A model generated the notes under the pieces. The model was not told the DNA's origin and ran no database searches. It saw only the letters and a program-made list of their open reading frames with translations. A DNA stretch of 64,000 nucleotides from Paraoerskovia marina DSM 21750. GTDB taxonomy: Bacteria > Actinomycetota > Actinomycetes > Actinomycetales > Cellulomonadaceae. Shown in pieces: positions 1 to 10,700 of this stretch. The translations under genes and the position numbers were made by a program. The stretch's first letter is position 1; each line of letters starts with the position of its first letter. The stretch spans positions 310,001 through 374,000 of the forward strand of contig NZ_JNIY01000004.1 of assembly GCF_000701465.1 (NCBI RefSeq). Direction: 5' to 3'.

Positions 1-916
1 CGACGTCGTCCCGGACACGGGCGACCTGGTGCGGATCGGGCCGCTGAAGATCATGTCCGACGGGTCCCTGAACACGCGCACCGCGTTCTGCCGTACCCCG
101 TACGTGGTCGCGCCGCTTGCGCCAGTCGCTACGGAGGTTGAGCCTGTCGATACGGAGGTTGAGCTTGTCGAAACCGGGCGTGCGGAGGTCGAGCTTGTCG
201 AAACCGTGGTCTCGACGGGCTCGACCGACGACGCGGGGGTTGAGCTTGTCGAAACCGGGGTCTCGACGGGCACGACCGGCGGGGGCACGACCGCCGACCC
301 CCACCACGGCGCCCTCGACGTCGACCCGGACGTGATGAAGCAGCAGATCGTCCGCGCGTTCGATGCCGGCCTCGACGTCACGGTGCACGCGATCGGCGAC
401 GCGGCGGTGCACCTCGTCCTCGACACGTTCGAGGAGATCGGGCGCGGCGGCCGGATGGAGCACGCCCAGCTCGTCGACCCCGCCGACCTCCCGCGCTTCG
501 CGGCCCTCGGGGTGACTGCCAGCATCCAGCCGGAACACGCGATGGACGACCGCGACGTCGTCGACGCGTACTGGGAGGGAACGAGCGGCATCCCGTTCCC
601 GGTCCGCTCGCTGGTCGACGCGGGTGCGACCGTGCGGTTCGGCTCCGACGCCCCGGTCGCGGCGCTCGACCCGTGGGCGACGATGGCCGCGGCCGTCCAC
701 CGCACCCGCGACGACCGCGACCCCTGGCACCCCGAGGAGACCGTCGACGCGCGGACGGCCCTCGCCGCGCACGCTCGCGGCCGGGACGAGGTACGTGCCG
801 GGGATGTCGCCGACCTCGTGGTGATCGACCGCGACCCGTTCGCACCCGGGGAGCCGCTCCGTGACATGCCGGTGTGGGCGACGATGGTCGGCGGCCGCTG
901 GACCTACCGGGCCTGA
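1..916 (+). CDS. YtcJ-like metal-dependent amidohydrolase (amidohydrolase 3 family), 5'-truncated
   Basis: This is the C-terminal part of an amidohydrolase that hydrolyses an unknown amide or cyclic substrate. The reading frame is already open at base 2, so the true start lies outside the window. Family motifs are visible in order: SDGSLNTRT, VHAIGDAA (metal/active-site His), EHAQLVDP with a following SIQPEH, and FGSDAPV near the C terminus. Between the TAFC segment and the HHGALDVDPD segment, about 47 residues are encoded by repeats (VEPVDT, VELVET, STGST), where relatives have a short loop. The 3' end overlaps the convergent oxidase gene by 13 bases. The subfamily is clear; the substrate is not. 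Confidence 0.85.
   Translation, partial: DVVPDTGDLVRIGPLKIMSDGSLNTRTAFCRTPYVVAPLAPVATEVEPVDTEVELVETGRAEVELVETVVSTGSTDDAGVELVETGVSTGTTGGGTTADPHHGALDVDPDVMKQQIVRAFDAGLDVTVHAIGDAAVHLVLDTFEEIGRGGRMEHAQLVDPADLPRFAALGVTASIQPEHAMDDRDVVDAYWEGTSGIPFPVRSLVDAGATVRFGSDAPVAALDPWATMAAAVHRTRDDRDPWHPEETVDARTALAAHARGRDEVRAGDVADLVVIDRDPFAPGEPLRDMPVWATMVGGRWTYRA
136..277. repeat. In-frame cluster of GGTTGAGCYTGTCGAAACC / GGTCTCGACGGGCTCGACC repeats inside the amidohydrolase gene
   Basis: At least five copies of the window-wide 19-base repeat occur here in both orientations, for example ggttgagcctgtcgatac at 136 and ggtctcgacgggcacgacc near 259. All are read through in frame without a stop. They encode the low-complexity VEPVDT/VELVET/STGST stretch in a surface loop of the enzyme. 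The same repeats fill gaps elsewhere in the window, so this is inserted material, not family sequence. Confidence 0.85.
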
Positions 917-1578
917 ACCAGCGCCTGAACGAGCGCCCGGACCTCGGCCGGGACGTCACCGTGCGCGTCGCCGTCCGGCACCGGATCGCCGAGGACTCGT
1001 CGCACGGGGACGTGTCCGCCCCAGATGCCGCCTGCGACGTCCTCCGGCTCGTCGTTCGGACCCCCGGACCGGACCTTGACCGACGCCTCGCGCAGCGGGA
1101 CCGCGAGGACGGCGGTCGCCGCGAGCTCCTTGCGGGTGGACGGCCGCAGAGTCGCGGACCGGCCGGGGATCATCTGGTCGACGATCGCGTCGAGCGCGCG
1201 GTCCCGTTCTTTGGCGTCGGTGACGTCGCGGGCGGTGCCGAGCACGACGGCGCAGCGGTAGTTCATCGAGTGGTGGAAGCCTGAGCGCCCGGCGACGAGC
1301 CCGTCGAGCTCGGTGACGGTGACGCAGACCGGCTGACCCGCCGCGCGGAGCCAGGGGGAGGCGACGGAGCCGTGCAGGTAGAGCGAGCCGCCGTCGTCGG
1401 GCCCGTCGAGGTCCACGCCGAACGCGGAGGGGAGCACCAGTGGCCCGTGCGGCGACGCGACGCCGACGTGCACGAGCAGCGCGTCGGCCAGCAGGGCGTG
1501 CAGCGCCGCGCGGTCGGTGACGGCGCGCTTGCGGTTGCGGCGGACGGTCGAGCGATCGGTGGGTTCGAGATTGTCCAT
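904..1578 (-). CDS. Pyridoxamine 5'-phosphate oxidase-family (FMN-binding split barrel) protein
   Basis: Predicted 224-residue flavin- or heme-binding split-barrel protein of the PNPOx-related group. It begins MDNLEPTDRSTVRR, a usual N terminus for actinobacterial members. The core contains GSVASPWLRA, VCVTVTELDGLV and FHHSMNYRCAVVLG. I chose ATG 1578 rather than an upstream alternative because homologues start here and a CAGGCT -10 box (1585-1590 on the opposite strand) lies 6 bases upstream, suggesting a leaderless mRNA. It is divergent from a PdxR/MocR-type regulator, which often controls vitamin B6 genes or such oxidases. The exact substrate is unknown. Confidence 0.8.
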   Translation of the reverse strand: MDNLEPTDRSTVRRNRKRAVTDRAALHALLADALLVHVGVASPHGPLVLPSAFGVDLDGPDDGGSLYLHGSVASPWLRAAGQPVCVTVTELDGLVAGRSGFHHSMNYRCAVVLGTARDVTDAKERDRALDAIVDQMIPGRSATLRPSTRKELAATAVLAVPLREASVKVRSGGPNDEPEDVAGGIWGGHVPVRRVLGDPVPDGDAHGDVPAEVRALVQALVQAR

Positions 1579-1598
1579 AGCGGTAGCCTGGACGCCGA

Positions 1599-1644
1599 GT
1601 GGCCTGGTGTCATGGGCCAATCCTCGTCACTTTGTCCAGGCCAC
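1599..1644. promoter_or_regulatory. Candidate operator between the oxidase and the MocR-type regulator
   Basis: The intergenic region holds an exact 9-base inverted repeat, gtggcctgg (1599-1607) and ccaggccac (1636-1644), centred between the two divergent genes. MocR/PdxR regulators usually bind such sites in the gap to the gene they control. Binding by the product of 1655-2992 is an inference. Confidence 0.5.
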
Positions 1645-1654
1645 CGGAGGATCC

Positions 1655-2992
1655 GTGCACCCGACCTTGCCGATCGTCCTCCGGCGCGACGACGCCACCT
1701 CGCTCGGCACGCAGCTCGCCGGCCAGGTGCGGGCGCTCGTCACGGACGGCACCCTCGCGCGCGGTCACCGCATGCCGAGCAGCCGGGCGCTCGCGGCCGA
1801 GCTCGGGGTGGCGCGGTCCGTCGTCGAGCAGGCCTACGCCCAGCTGGTCGCCGAGGGGTGGCTCGATGGACGGCACGGGGCTGGGACGTTCGTGGCCGCC
1901 GACGCCGCGCCGGTGCCCCGGACCCGGACCTCACCACCAGACGACGAGGCTCCGACGGTGCAGCGACTCGGCGCCGGCGACGTCTGGTTCGACGCCGGGG
2001 CCCGCGCCGGGTGGCGGCGTGCGTGGCGCGAGGTGTCCGCAGCGCGCCCGCCCCGGGGGTACGACCACCCGCAGGGGCTCCCCGCGCTCCGGGCGGCGGT
2101 GGCCGAGCGCCTCGCCCGGACCCGCGGCCTCGCCGTCGACCCGTCCGAGGTGATCGTCACCGCCGGGACCACCGGGGCGCTGCGGCTCCTGCTCGCCGCG
2201 CTGCCTGCCGGTCCGGTGGGCGTCGAGGACCCCGGGTACCGGGCCGCGGTGGCGACGGTCCGGGCGGGCGGGCGCGACGTCGTCGACCTGCCGGCGCTCG
2301 ACCCGGCGCGTGGCCTGCGGCCCGGCCTCGCCGCGTGCTACGTCACCCCCGCGCACCAGCACCCCCTCGGGCACGTGATGTCTGCCGCACACCGGCTCCG
2401 GCTTCTCGACGCCGCCCGCGTGCACGGGACGCTCGTCGTGGAGGACGACTACGACTCCGAGCTGCGGTACGACGTCGCGCCCGTCCCCGCGCTCGCCACG
2501 CTCGACCGGGACCAGGTCGCCTACCTCGGGACGGCGTCGAAGTCGGTGGTCCCCGGCCTGCGCCTCGGGTGGATGGTGGTCCCGCCGGACCTGCACGACG
2601 ACGTCGTGCGCCTTCAGCACGTGCTGCACGACGTCGGTGCGTGGCCGGCCCAGCAGGCGATGCTCGCGCTCCTGCGCGACGGGTGGCTCGACACCACCGT
2701 CCGTGCGGCGCGGCGGGTGTACGGCGAGCGGGCGCTGCGGGTCGAAGCCGCGCTGGGCCTGTACGGGGTGCCCGCCGCGACGACGGCGGGCATGTACTCC
2801 ACGTGGCTGATGCTCGCCGAGCGGGCCCGGGCGGCGCGCGACGGCGCGGCCGCGGCGGGGTTCGACCTTCCGCTCCTCGCGGACTACTGCCGCAGCGCCG
2901 AGATGACCGGCGTGGTGCTCGGGTTCGGCGGCGTGGACGACGAAGCCCTCGACCGGGCGCTGGCGGCGATCGGTCGAGGGCTCGCTGGTTGA
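1655..2992 (+). CDS. MocR/PdxR-family transcriptional regulator (GntR-type winged helix fused to class I aminotransferase domain)
   Basis: A 445-residue PLP-dependent regulator. An N-terminal GntR helix-turn-helix (about residues 15-75, with GHRMPSSRALAAELGVARS) is followed by an aminotransferase fold. The fold has EDDYDSELRYD and the PLP-binding lysine in YLGTASKSVVPG (about Lys296). The GTG at 1655 is preceded by GGAGG four bases upstream, so the longer upstream frame is rejected. It is divergent from the flavin-oxidase gene, its most likely target. The stop codon TGA (2990-2992) lies inside the first copy of the downstream repeat cluster, so the repeat defines the C terminus. Confidence 0.9.
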   Translation: MHPTLPIVLRRDDATSLGTQLAGQVRALVTDGTLARGHRMPSSRALAAELGVARSVVEQAYAQLVAEGWLDGRHGAGTFVAADAAPVPRTRTSPPDDEAPTVQRLGAGDVWFDAGARAGWRRAWREVSAARPPRGYDHPQGLPALRAAVAERLARTRGLAVDPSEVIVTAGTTGALRLLLAALPAGPVGVEDPGYRAAVATVRAGGRDVVDLPALDPARGLRPGLAACYVTPAHQHPLGHVMSAAHRLRLLDAARVHGTLVVEDDYDSELRYDVAPVPALATLDRDQVAYLGTASKSVVPGLRLGWMVVPPDLHDDVVRLQHVLHDVGAWPAQQAMLALLRDGWLDTTVRAARRVYGERALRVEAALGLYGVPAATTAGMYSTWLMLAERARAARDGAAAAGFDLPLLADYCRSAEMTGVVLGFGGVDDEALDRALAAIGRGLAG

Positions 2993-3241
2993 GCTTGACC
3001 CCGCTGGTTGAGGTTGACCCCGATGGTTGAGCTCGTCGAAACCAGGTCTCGACAGGCTCGACCGGCGGTGGTCTCGACAGGCTCGACCGCCGCTGGTTGA
3101 GCTCGTCGAAACCAGGTCTCGACAGGCTCGACCGACGCTGGTTGAGCTCGGCGAAACCAGGTCTCGACAGGCTCGACCGACGCTGGTTGAGCTCGTCGAA
3201 ACCAGGTCTCGACAGGCTCGACCGGCGGTGGTCTCGACCTA
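2987..3241. repeat. Intergenic array of inverted repeats (four 45-base units) between two convergent genes
   Basis: The 245-base gap is almost wholly repeats. The main unit is ggttgagctcgtcgaaacc, one base, ggtctcgacaggctcgacc, then a 6-base spacer such as gacgct. Each unit can fold into a hairpin with G-U pairs. It supplies the stop codon of the MocR-type gene on one side and abuts the TAG of the aminotransferase on the other. No gene is present. Confidence 0.9.
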
Positions 3242-4510
3242 CGCGAGCGCGGCCTCCGCGGCGGCGAGCAGCACGCACGTCGCCACGCCGTCCATCGCGA
3301 CCTTGACGTCCTCGAGCGGCGGCATCGTGGGCGCGAGGCGGATGTTCCCGTCGAGCGGGTCCTTGCCGTAGGGGTAGGTGGATCCGGCCGGGGTCAGCGC
3401 GATGCCTGCCTCCTTGGCCAGCGCGATGACGCGCGCGGCCGTGCCGGGCACGACGTCGAGGCTGACGAAGTATCCGCCGGTCGGTGTGGTCCACTCGGCC
3501 ACGCCGGTGCCGCCGAGGCGCTCGGTGAGGATCTGCTCCACGGCCTCGAACTTCGGCGCGATGATCTCGGCGTGCTTGCGCATGTGGGTGCGGACGCCGT
3601 CGGCGTCGCGGAAGAAGAGGGCGTGCCGCAGGTGGTTGACCTTGTCCGGTCCGATCGACTGGACTCCCAGGTGCTTCGTGAACCACTCGAGGTTCGTGGG
3701 GGAGGCACCGAGGAACGAGACGCCCGCGCCGGCGAAGGTGATCTTGGAGGTCGAGGCGAACAGCAGCACGCGGTCCGGGTTGCCGGCCTCGGCGGCGAGG
3801 CCCAGTGCGTCGGCGCTCGGTGTCTCGACGTCCGTGAGGTGGTGCACGGCGTAGGCGTTGTCCCACATGATCCGGAAGTCCGGGGCGGCGGTGGGCATGG
3901 AGACGAGGCGGCGCGCGACGTCGTCGCTCACGGTGGCGCCGTCCGGGTTCGAGTGGGTGGGGACCACCCACATGCCCTTGATCGTGGGGTCGGACGCGAC
4001 GAGCTCCGCGACGGCCTCCGCGTCCGGGCCCTCCGGCGTCATCGGGACGGTGATCATCTCGATCCCGAGCTCCTCGCAGAGCACGAAGTGGCGGTCGTAG
4101 CCGGGGACCGGGCAGACGAACCTGACCGTCTCCTCCTTGGCCCACGGCCGCTCGCCACCGGGGACGCCGAAGAGGGTCGCGAACGTCAGGGCGTTGTGCA
4201 TCAGGGTCAGGGACCCGTTGCCACCGGCGAGCAGCTGCCCGACGGGGACGTTCAGCAGCTCGGCGAAGATCTCGCGCAGCGCCGCCGACCCCATGAGGCC
4301 GCCGTAGTTGCGCGTGTCCGTGCCGCCGTCGCGGACGTTCCCCTCGCCCGGGAGGGCGAGCAGCGCGTTCGAGAGGTCGAGCTGCTCGGGCGACGGCTTG
4401 CCTCGCGTCACGTCGAGCGAGAGGTCGCGGGCCTGCAGGGCGGCGTACGCCTCCTGCTGCTCGGCGAGGACGGATGCGGCGACGTCGGGGGAGAGCGCGA
4501 GTGAGGTCAC
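3239..4510 (-). CDS. Aspartate aminotransferase, subgroup Ic type (PF12897-like)
   Basis: A 423-residue fold type I PLP aminotransferase that probably interconverts aspartate and oxaloacetate with 2-oxoglutarate/glutamate in the cytoplasm. The N terminus LDVTRGKPSPEQLDLS and the segment RNYGGLMGS are characteristic of the actinobacterial AspT class. The PLP lysine is Lys256 in FASTSKITFA. It starts with GTG at 4510. A TAGACT -10 box (4518-4523, minus strand) lies 7 bases upstream and overlaps the stop codon of the preceding gene, so it can be transcribed alone as a leaderless mRNA. Function is assigned from family similarity. Confidence 0.85.
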   Translation of the reverse strand: MTSLALSPDVAASVLAEQQEAYAALQARDLSLDVTRGKPSPEQLDLSNALLALPGEGNVRDGGTDTRNYGGLMGSAALREIFAELLNVPVGQLLAGGNGSLTLMHNALTFATLFGVPGGERPWAKEETVRFVCPVPGYDRHFVLCEELGIEMITVPMTPEGPDAEAVAELVASDPTIKGMWVVPTHSNPDGATVSDDVARRLVSMPTAAPDFRIMWDNAYAVHHLTDVETPSADALGLAAEAGNPDRVLLFASTSKITFAGAGVSFLGASPTNLEWFTKHLGVQSIGPDKVNHLRHALFFRDADGVRTHMRKHAEIIAPKFEAVEQILTERLGGTGVAEWTTPTGGYFVSLDVVPGTAARVIALAKEAGIALTPAGSTYPYGKDPLDGNIRLAPTMPPLEDVKVAMDGVATCVLLAAAEAALA

Positions 4511-4520
4511 ACCCCGGAGT

Positions 4521-5018
4521 CTATCGATCTCCGTCGTCAGAGCCAGACCTGGAGCGGGCCCGGGTCAGAGCGTCCAGCCGTGCGAGCGACACCCGCATGA
4601 AGACCTCGAGGAAGAGCCCGACGGCGGGGCGGGTCACCCCGGCGGGCAACGGCCCGGCCAGATAGACCGACTCCCACCACAGCACCCGGGAGCCGCCGTC
4701 GCGCAGGGCCCGGACCTCGAAGCCCGCGTCCCCGAGCAGGCCGGGGCCGAGCTTGCGCACCTCGACGAGGCCCGCGCCGTCGGGCCCGGTGCCGTCGCCC
4801 GACGGCGGTCGCGTGTGAGTGGTGACCATCCGGTCCGGGAATCCCGGCACGCCGCGGTGGACGAACGGCCCGGAGACCATCGTGAACGACTCGCCGCCGT
4901 TCGACTCCGCGCGCGTCATCGGGATCCAGTCGGGGTGGCTGCGCCAGTCGAGGACGCGGGCGTAGGCCTCCTCGACCGGGATCGCGAGGTCGCGGGTGAC
5001 CTGGACGCGCCGGGTCAC
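4521..5018 (-). CDS. SRPBCC-family (polyketide cyclase/lipid-transport fold) protein
   Basis: A 165-residue START/SRPBCC-like domain beginning [20 protein letters not shown], with the typical helix-grip opening and a C-terminal helix (LFLEVFMRVSLARLDALTR). Such proteins bind hydrophobic ligands; no ligand can be assigned. The GTG start at 5018 overlaps the TGA of the upstream gene (GTGA), which implies translational coupling and decides this start over much longer upstream extensions. Confidence 0.75.
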   Translation of the reverse strand: MTRRVQVTRDLAIPVEEAYARVLDWRSHPDWIPMTRAESNGGESFTMVSGPFVHRGVPGFPDRMVTTHTRPPSGDGTGPDGAGLVEVRKLGPGLLGDAGFEVRALRDGGSRVLWWESVYLAGPLPAGVTRPAVGLFLEVFMRVSLARLDALTRARSRSGSDDGDR

Positions 5019-5821
5019 CGCTTGCGCCCGAGCAGACGACGACGCGGCTTCTTGGTGTCCTCCGGCTCGACGACGAGCGCCTCGAGCGTGGGCACGTCGT
5101 CGGCGCCACCGCCCTCGACCACCTCGAGGATCCGGGGGAACCGCTCCGGCGGAGCGCCGAACGCCGTCCGGCTCTGCGCGATCACGCCGTGCCCCAGCGC
5201 TCGTCCGCCCGCCACACCGACCACCGCGCCGACGCCGAACGGGACGATCCGGCCCATCGCGAGCCCGCCCTGCTTGACCAGTTGCGTGCGCAGGAACCGG
5301 CTCGAGAGCGCCCGGTTGACCTGCTTGAGCGTGCCCTGCGGCATCTTGGTCACCAGCAGCTTGCCCCACGCGATCGTCGAACCGCCCGCCGCCTTCTCGA
5401 CGTCGCGCGCCGCCTTCTCGCCGAGGACCGAGGCGAGCAGCAGCGCCCGCCGCCGCTCGACGTCGTCCACCGCGATCCCGTGCACGTCCGCCACCGCCAG
5501 GGAGAACGCCGCCGACGCACCGAAGAACGTCGCGACGTCGCTGCCGGTCAGCAGCAGCGCCGCCCCCGTGCCGACCGCCGGGATCGCCGCCGCCGCGCCC
5601 ACGGCACCGCCCGTCGTCGACACCACCGCGAGATACTCCCGCTCCAGCAGGTCCAGGATCTGCGCGGGCGAGGCACCCGGGTTGCGGCGGCGCACCGAGT
5701 CGACGTGCGCTCGGACCGCCGTCGACGGGATCGTCACGGCGCGGCCGAGCACGGCGTCCAGCACCGGTGTCGGACGGAACTTGGTGGGGGAGGCCTCGCG
5801 CTCGATCTCGCGGTCTGGCAT
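5015..5821 (-). CDS. Conserved actinobacterial protein, possibly EcsC-related
   Basis: A 268-residue protein with a charged N terminus, Ala/Gly-rich hydrophobic stretches ([20 protein letters not shown] at about 75-95 and [17 protein letters not shown] at about 190-210) and a very basic C terminus ([12 protein letters not shown]). I recall EcsC-like proteins with similar hydrophobic glycine-rich segments, but no diagnostic residue confirms it. It forms a coupled two-gene operon with the SRPBCC gene. It may be membrane-associated. Confidence 0.6.
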   Translation of the reverse strand: MPDREIEREASPTKFRPTPVLDAVLGRAVTIPSTAVRAHVDSVRRRNPGASPAQILDLLEREYLAVVSTTGGAVGAAAAIPAVGTGAALLLTGSDVATFFGASAAFSLAVADVHGIAVDDVERRRALLLASVLGEKAARDVEKAAGGSTIAWGKLLVTKMPQGTLKQVNRALSSRFLRTQLVKQGGLAMGRIVPFGVGAVVGVAGGRALGHGVIAQSRTAFGAPPERFPRILEVVEGGGADDVPTLEALVVEPEDTKKPRRRLLGRKR

Positions 5822-5874
5822 GGGCGGTCCTTCCTGCAGGGCGGAGGCGGCGCCGCGGCGGTCAGCCGCGGACG

Positions 5875-7934
<2,060 letters not shown>

Positions 7935-7982
7935 TCCACCGCTCCTGGCGTCGGTCGGCCGACGCGGCCGCCCCGACGGTGC

Positions 7983-8732
7983 TCAGAGCCCGAGCGGGTC
8001 GAGCCTGGTGACGACGGGGCCGGTGTGCTCGAGGGTCTCGACGGCCTCGGCGGGTTCCAGCAGGCGCGCGACGGCGGCGTCCAGGTTCTCGACGATCGCG
8101 GCAACCAGCCCGTCGGCGTCCCGGGCCTCGAGCCGCTCGATCAGCGGGGCGTGCGAGGCGGGGGAGTCGCGGCGCACGGCGTAGTCGCTCGGCACGGAGT
8201 AGCTGCCGATCCGCACCTCGACGATCAGCGTCGACATGTACCGGCGCAGATGCGCGTTGCCCGACGCCGAGACGAGCTCCCAGTGGAACGAGAGGTCGGC
8301 GTCGCCGATGGCGCGCGGGTCCTCGCTCTCGCCGGCGCGCACGAGCGTGTCGTACGCCGCACGCACGGTGGCGATGTCGGCGTCGCCCGCCTTCTCGACG
8401 GCGAGGCGGGCCGCCGCCGTCTCCACGCCCTTGCGCGCGTCGTAGAGGTCGACGAGGTCGTCGGGCCCGATGCGCACGACGCTGAGCCCGCGCCCGGGCG
8501 TGGCGACGAGCAGCCCCTCCTGCACCAGTCGCTGGGCGGCCTCGCGGAGCGGACCGCGGCTGACGCCGAGCTGCCCGGCGACCTCGATCTCGCGCAGCGG
8601 TGAGCCGACGCGCAGGACGCCGGAGTAGATGGCGTCGCGGAGCTCGCGGGTGATCAGGTCGACCGTGGAGGGTCGCGTGACCGGGGCCATGACGGGGGTC
8701 GGGCCCAACGGGGCGCGGGAGGACGGAGCCAT
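7983..8732 (-). CDS. GntR-family regulator (FadR/FCD subfamily)
   Basis: A 249-residue regulator. An N-terminal winged helix (DLITRELRDAIYSGVLRVGS, then VAGQLGVSRGPLREAAQRL) is followed by an all-helical FCD ligand domain. I chose ATG 8732 because GAGAGGAAAA sits just upstream; the longer frame runs through the promoter region. It is divergent from the ehu-like transport operon and is the obvious candidate to control it in response to substrate. Confidence 0.85.
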   Translation of the reverse strand: MAPSSRAPLGPTPVMAPVTRPSTVDLITRELRDAIYSGVLRVGSPLREIEVAGQLGVSRGPLREAAQRLVQEGLLVATPGRGLSVVRIGPDDLVDLYDARKGVETAAARLAVEKAGDADIATVRAAYDTLVRAGESEDPRAIGDADLSFHWELVSASGNAHLRRYMSTLIVEVRIGSYSVPSDYAVRRDSPASHAPLIERLEARDADGLVAAIVENLDAAVARLLEPAEAVETLEHTGPVVTRLDPLGL

Positions 8733-8832
8733 CGGTTTTCCTCTCGATACGGTCACGATCTCGCGCTCATCATCCCCTGGTCGACGCCCAATCCGTGCAC
8801 TGAACTCCGCGGAACCACGCGGTTCGTGCATC

Positions 8833-8893
8833 ACTGTAGACAATCCTACGGTCTGATTGCCATATTGTCGGTACGTCAGACATTCGCTAGCGT
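8833..8893 (+). promoter_or_regulatory. Promoter and candidate GntR operator upstream of the ehu-like operon
   Basis: A possible promoter is TTGTCG (8865-8870), a 17-base spacer and TAGCGT (8888-8893), which fits the actinobacterial TTGnnn/TAnnnT pattern. About 30 bases upstream, actgtagacaat (8833-8844) is an imperfect palindrome of the TTGT-N2-ACAA type used by FCD-group GntR proteins. Assignment to the neighbouring regulator is inference. Confidence 0.45.
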
Positions 8894-8977
8894 GACCGCG
8901 TCCAACCACCCCGCCGGGGCTGGAACCGGTGCATCAGCGCGCCGGAACCACCAGACCCGGACGTCCGGAAGGAACCC

Positions 8978-9904
8978 ATGACTCTCTCCAAGACCTCCCG
9001 CGCAGTGTTCGCCACCGGTGCCGTGCTCGCGCTCGGTGCCGTCGCCGGCTGCTCCTCGACCGACACCGGGTCGGACTCCGGCTCGGGCGACGGCAGCACG
9101 CTCTCCGCCATCCAGGACGCCGGCTCCATCACCGTCGGCTTCGCGGGCGAGGCGCCGTACAGCTACCAGGACGACGCGGGCGAGCTCACCGGGGCGACCG
9201 TAGCGCTCGACAAGGAGATCTACTCCGAGCTCGGCGTTGACACGGTGGAGGGCACGCTCACCGAGTGGGGCTCGCTCATCCCGAACCTGACCGCCGACCG
9301 CGTCGACTCGATCAGCGCGGGCATGTCGATCCTGCCCGAGCGCTGCGAGAGCGCCGCCTTCGCCGAGCCGACCATCATGTACACGACGGCGTTCCTGGTC
9401 CCCGAGGGCAACCCGGACGGACTCAGCGACTGGCAGTCCGCCGTCGACGCCGACATCACGCTCGCCACCATGTCCGGGGCGATCGAGGCAGGCTACGCCG
9501 CGGACACCGGCATCGAGGCCACCGAGGTCGGCAGCCCGCAGGACGGCCTCGACGCCGTCACCACCGGCCGTGCCGACGCGTTCGCCCTGACCGGGATCTC
9601 GCTGCGCTCGCTCGCCGAGAGCACCGACGCCGCCGTCGAGGCGACCGACGCGTTCGTCGCCGAGATCGACGGCGTCCCGCAGATCGGCGCCGGATCGACC
9701 GTCTTCCGCCAGGAGGACACCGAGCTCCTCGAGGCCTACAACGAGCAGCTCGCGCCCATCGTGGCCGACAAGGACAAGTACGAGGAGATCCTCGGCGAGT
9801 TCGGGTTCACCGACGCCGAGCGTCCCCCGGAGGGCCTGACGGCCGAGATGCTCTGCGAGGGTGACCTCGAGGCCATCGCCGACGAGCTGGGGCTGGGCGC
9901 CTGA
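8978..9904 (+). CDS. ehuB: Ectoine/hydroxyectoine-type ABC transporter, substrate-binding lipoprotein (EhuB-like)
   Basis: A 308-residue extracellular solute-binding protein of family 3. The signal peptide ends in a lipobox (GAVAGC, lipidated Cys25), so it is anchored outside the membrane. The mature part shows the family opening SITVGFAGEAPYSYQDDAGELTGATVALDKE cut across two lobes, and ERCESAAFAEPTIMY as in polar amino-acid and ectoine binders. It is the first gene of an SBP-permease-permease-ATPase operon. Ectoine specificity rests on similarity of the whole operon to EhuBCDA; a polar amino acid is the alternative. Confidence 0.75.
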   Translation: MTLSKTSRAVFATGAVLALGAVAGCSSTDTGSDSGSGDGSTLSAIQDAGSITVGFAGEAPYSYQDDAGELTGATVALDKEIYSELGVDTVEGTLTEWGSLIPNLTADRVDSISAGMSILPERCESAAFAEPTIMYTTAFLVPEGNPDGLSDWQSAVDADITLATMSGAIEAGYAADTGIEATEVGSPQDGLDAVTTGRADAFALTGISLRSLAESTDAAVEATDAFVAEIDGVPQIGAGSTVFRQEDTELLEAYNEQLAPIVADKDKYEEILGEFGFTDAERPPEGLTAEMLCEGDLEAIADELGLGA

Positions 9905-9908
9905 CCTC

Positions 9909-10700
9909 ATGTCAGACGACCTCTCGACAGTCTTCGACAGGCTTCCGCGCCTCGGTGAGAGTGTCCTCGTCACGCTGGAGCTGACGATCGGTGGCGCGAT
10001 CCTCGCCATGGTCGTCGCCCTGGTGCTCGGATTCGGCTCGCGCACCCGCACGCTGTGGGTGCGCGGGCCGTCCCGGGTGATCGTCGAGTTCTTCCGCGGC
10101 ACGTCGCTGGTGGTCCAGCTCTTCTGGATCTTCTACGTGCTGCCGGAGTTCGGCTTCAAGATGGAGGCGCTCGCCGTCGGCATCGTCGCGCTCGGCCTCA
10201 ACTACGGCGCGTACGCCGCTGAGGTGGTGCGTGGCTCCATCGAGTCCGTCCCCGCGGGCCAGTGGGAGGCGGCCACCGCGCTGAACCTCGGCTGGTTCCA
10301 CCGCGTGCGCCGCGTGATCTTCCCGCAGGCGTGGGTGCTGATGATCCCCATGCTGACGAACCTCCTGATCCAGCTGATCAAGGGGTCGGCGCTCGCGTAC
10401 TACATCACGCTCCACGACCTGAACTACTGGACGACGGAGCTGCGCCGCGCCACCAACGAGACGATCTTCGCGTACACGGTCGGCCTGCTCGTCTACTTCG
10501 CCATCTCGTACGTGCTGACGATGCTGATGAACTGGCTCGAGCGTCGTGCCAAGCGCCGGCTGGGTCAGCTGCCCCCGCGCGGCGGCTCGCTGCCGACCGT
10601 CTCGGAGGCGCTGCGCCTCAAGCCCAAGGACCAGACGGAGCAGCTCGCCGGTGCCGTGGCCCCGGGCGGGCCCTCACGGAGCAAGGAGGTCTCGGCATGA
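9909..10700 (+). CDS. ehuC: ABC transporter permease, EhuC-like
   Basis: A 263-residue inner-membrane permease of the HisM/His-Glu-Gln family with about five TM segments. It carries the EAA loop motif GQWEAATALNLGWFHRVRRV, which contacts the ATPase, and VEFFRGTSLVVQLFW, typical of ectoine and polar amino-acid permeases. ATG 9909 lies 4 bases after the ehuB stop. It has a long polar C-terminal tail of about 40 residues after RRAKRRLG. It pairs with the next gene as a heterodimer. Confidence 0.8.
   Translation: MSDDLSTVFDRLPRLGESVLVTLELTIGGAILAMVVALVLGFGSRTRTLWVRGPSRVIVEFFRGTSLVVQLFWIFYVLPEFGFKMEALAVGIVALGLNYGAYAAEVVRGSIESVPAGQWEAATALNLGWFHRVRRVIFPQAWVLMIPMLTNLLIQLIKGSALAYYITLHDLNYWTTELRRATNETIFAYTVGLLVYFAISYVLTMLMNWLERRAKRRLGQLPPRGGSLPTVSEALRLKPKDQTEQLAGAVAPGGPSRSKEVSA

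Noticed and set aside
2987-3241. Possible CRISPR array
   Set aside because: Units are 45-base composites of two inverted 19-mers with 1- and 6-base spacers. Spacers are too short and alike, and no cas gene is nearby.
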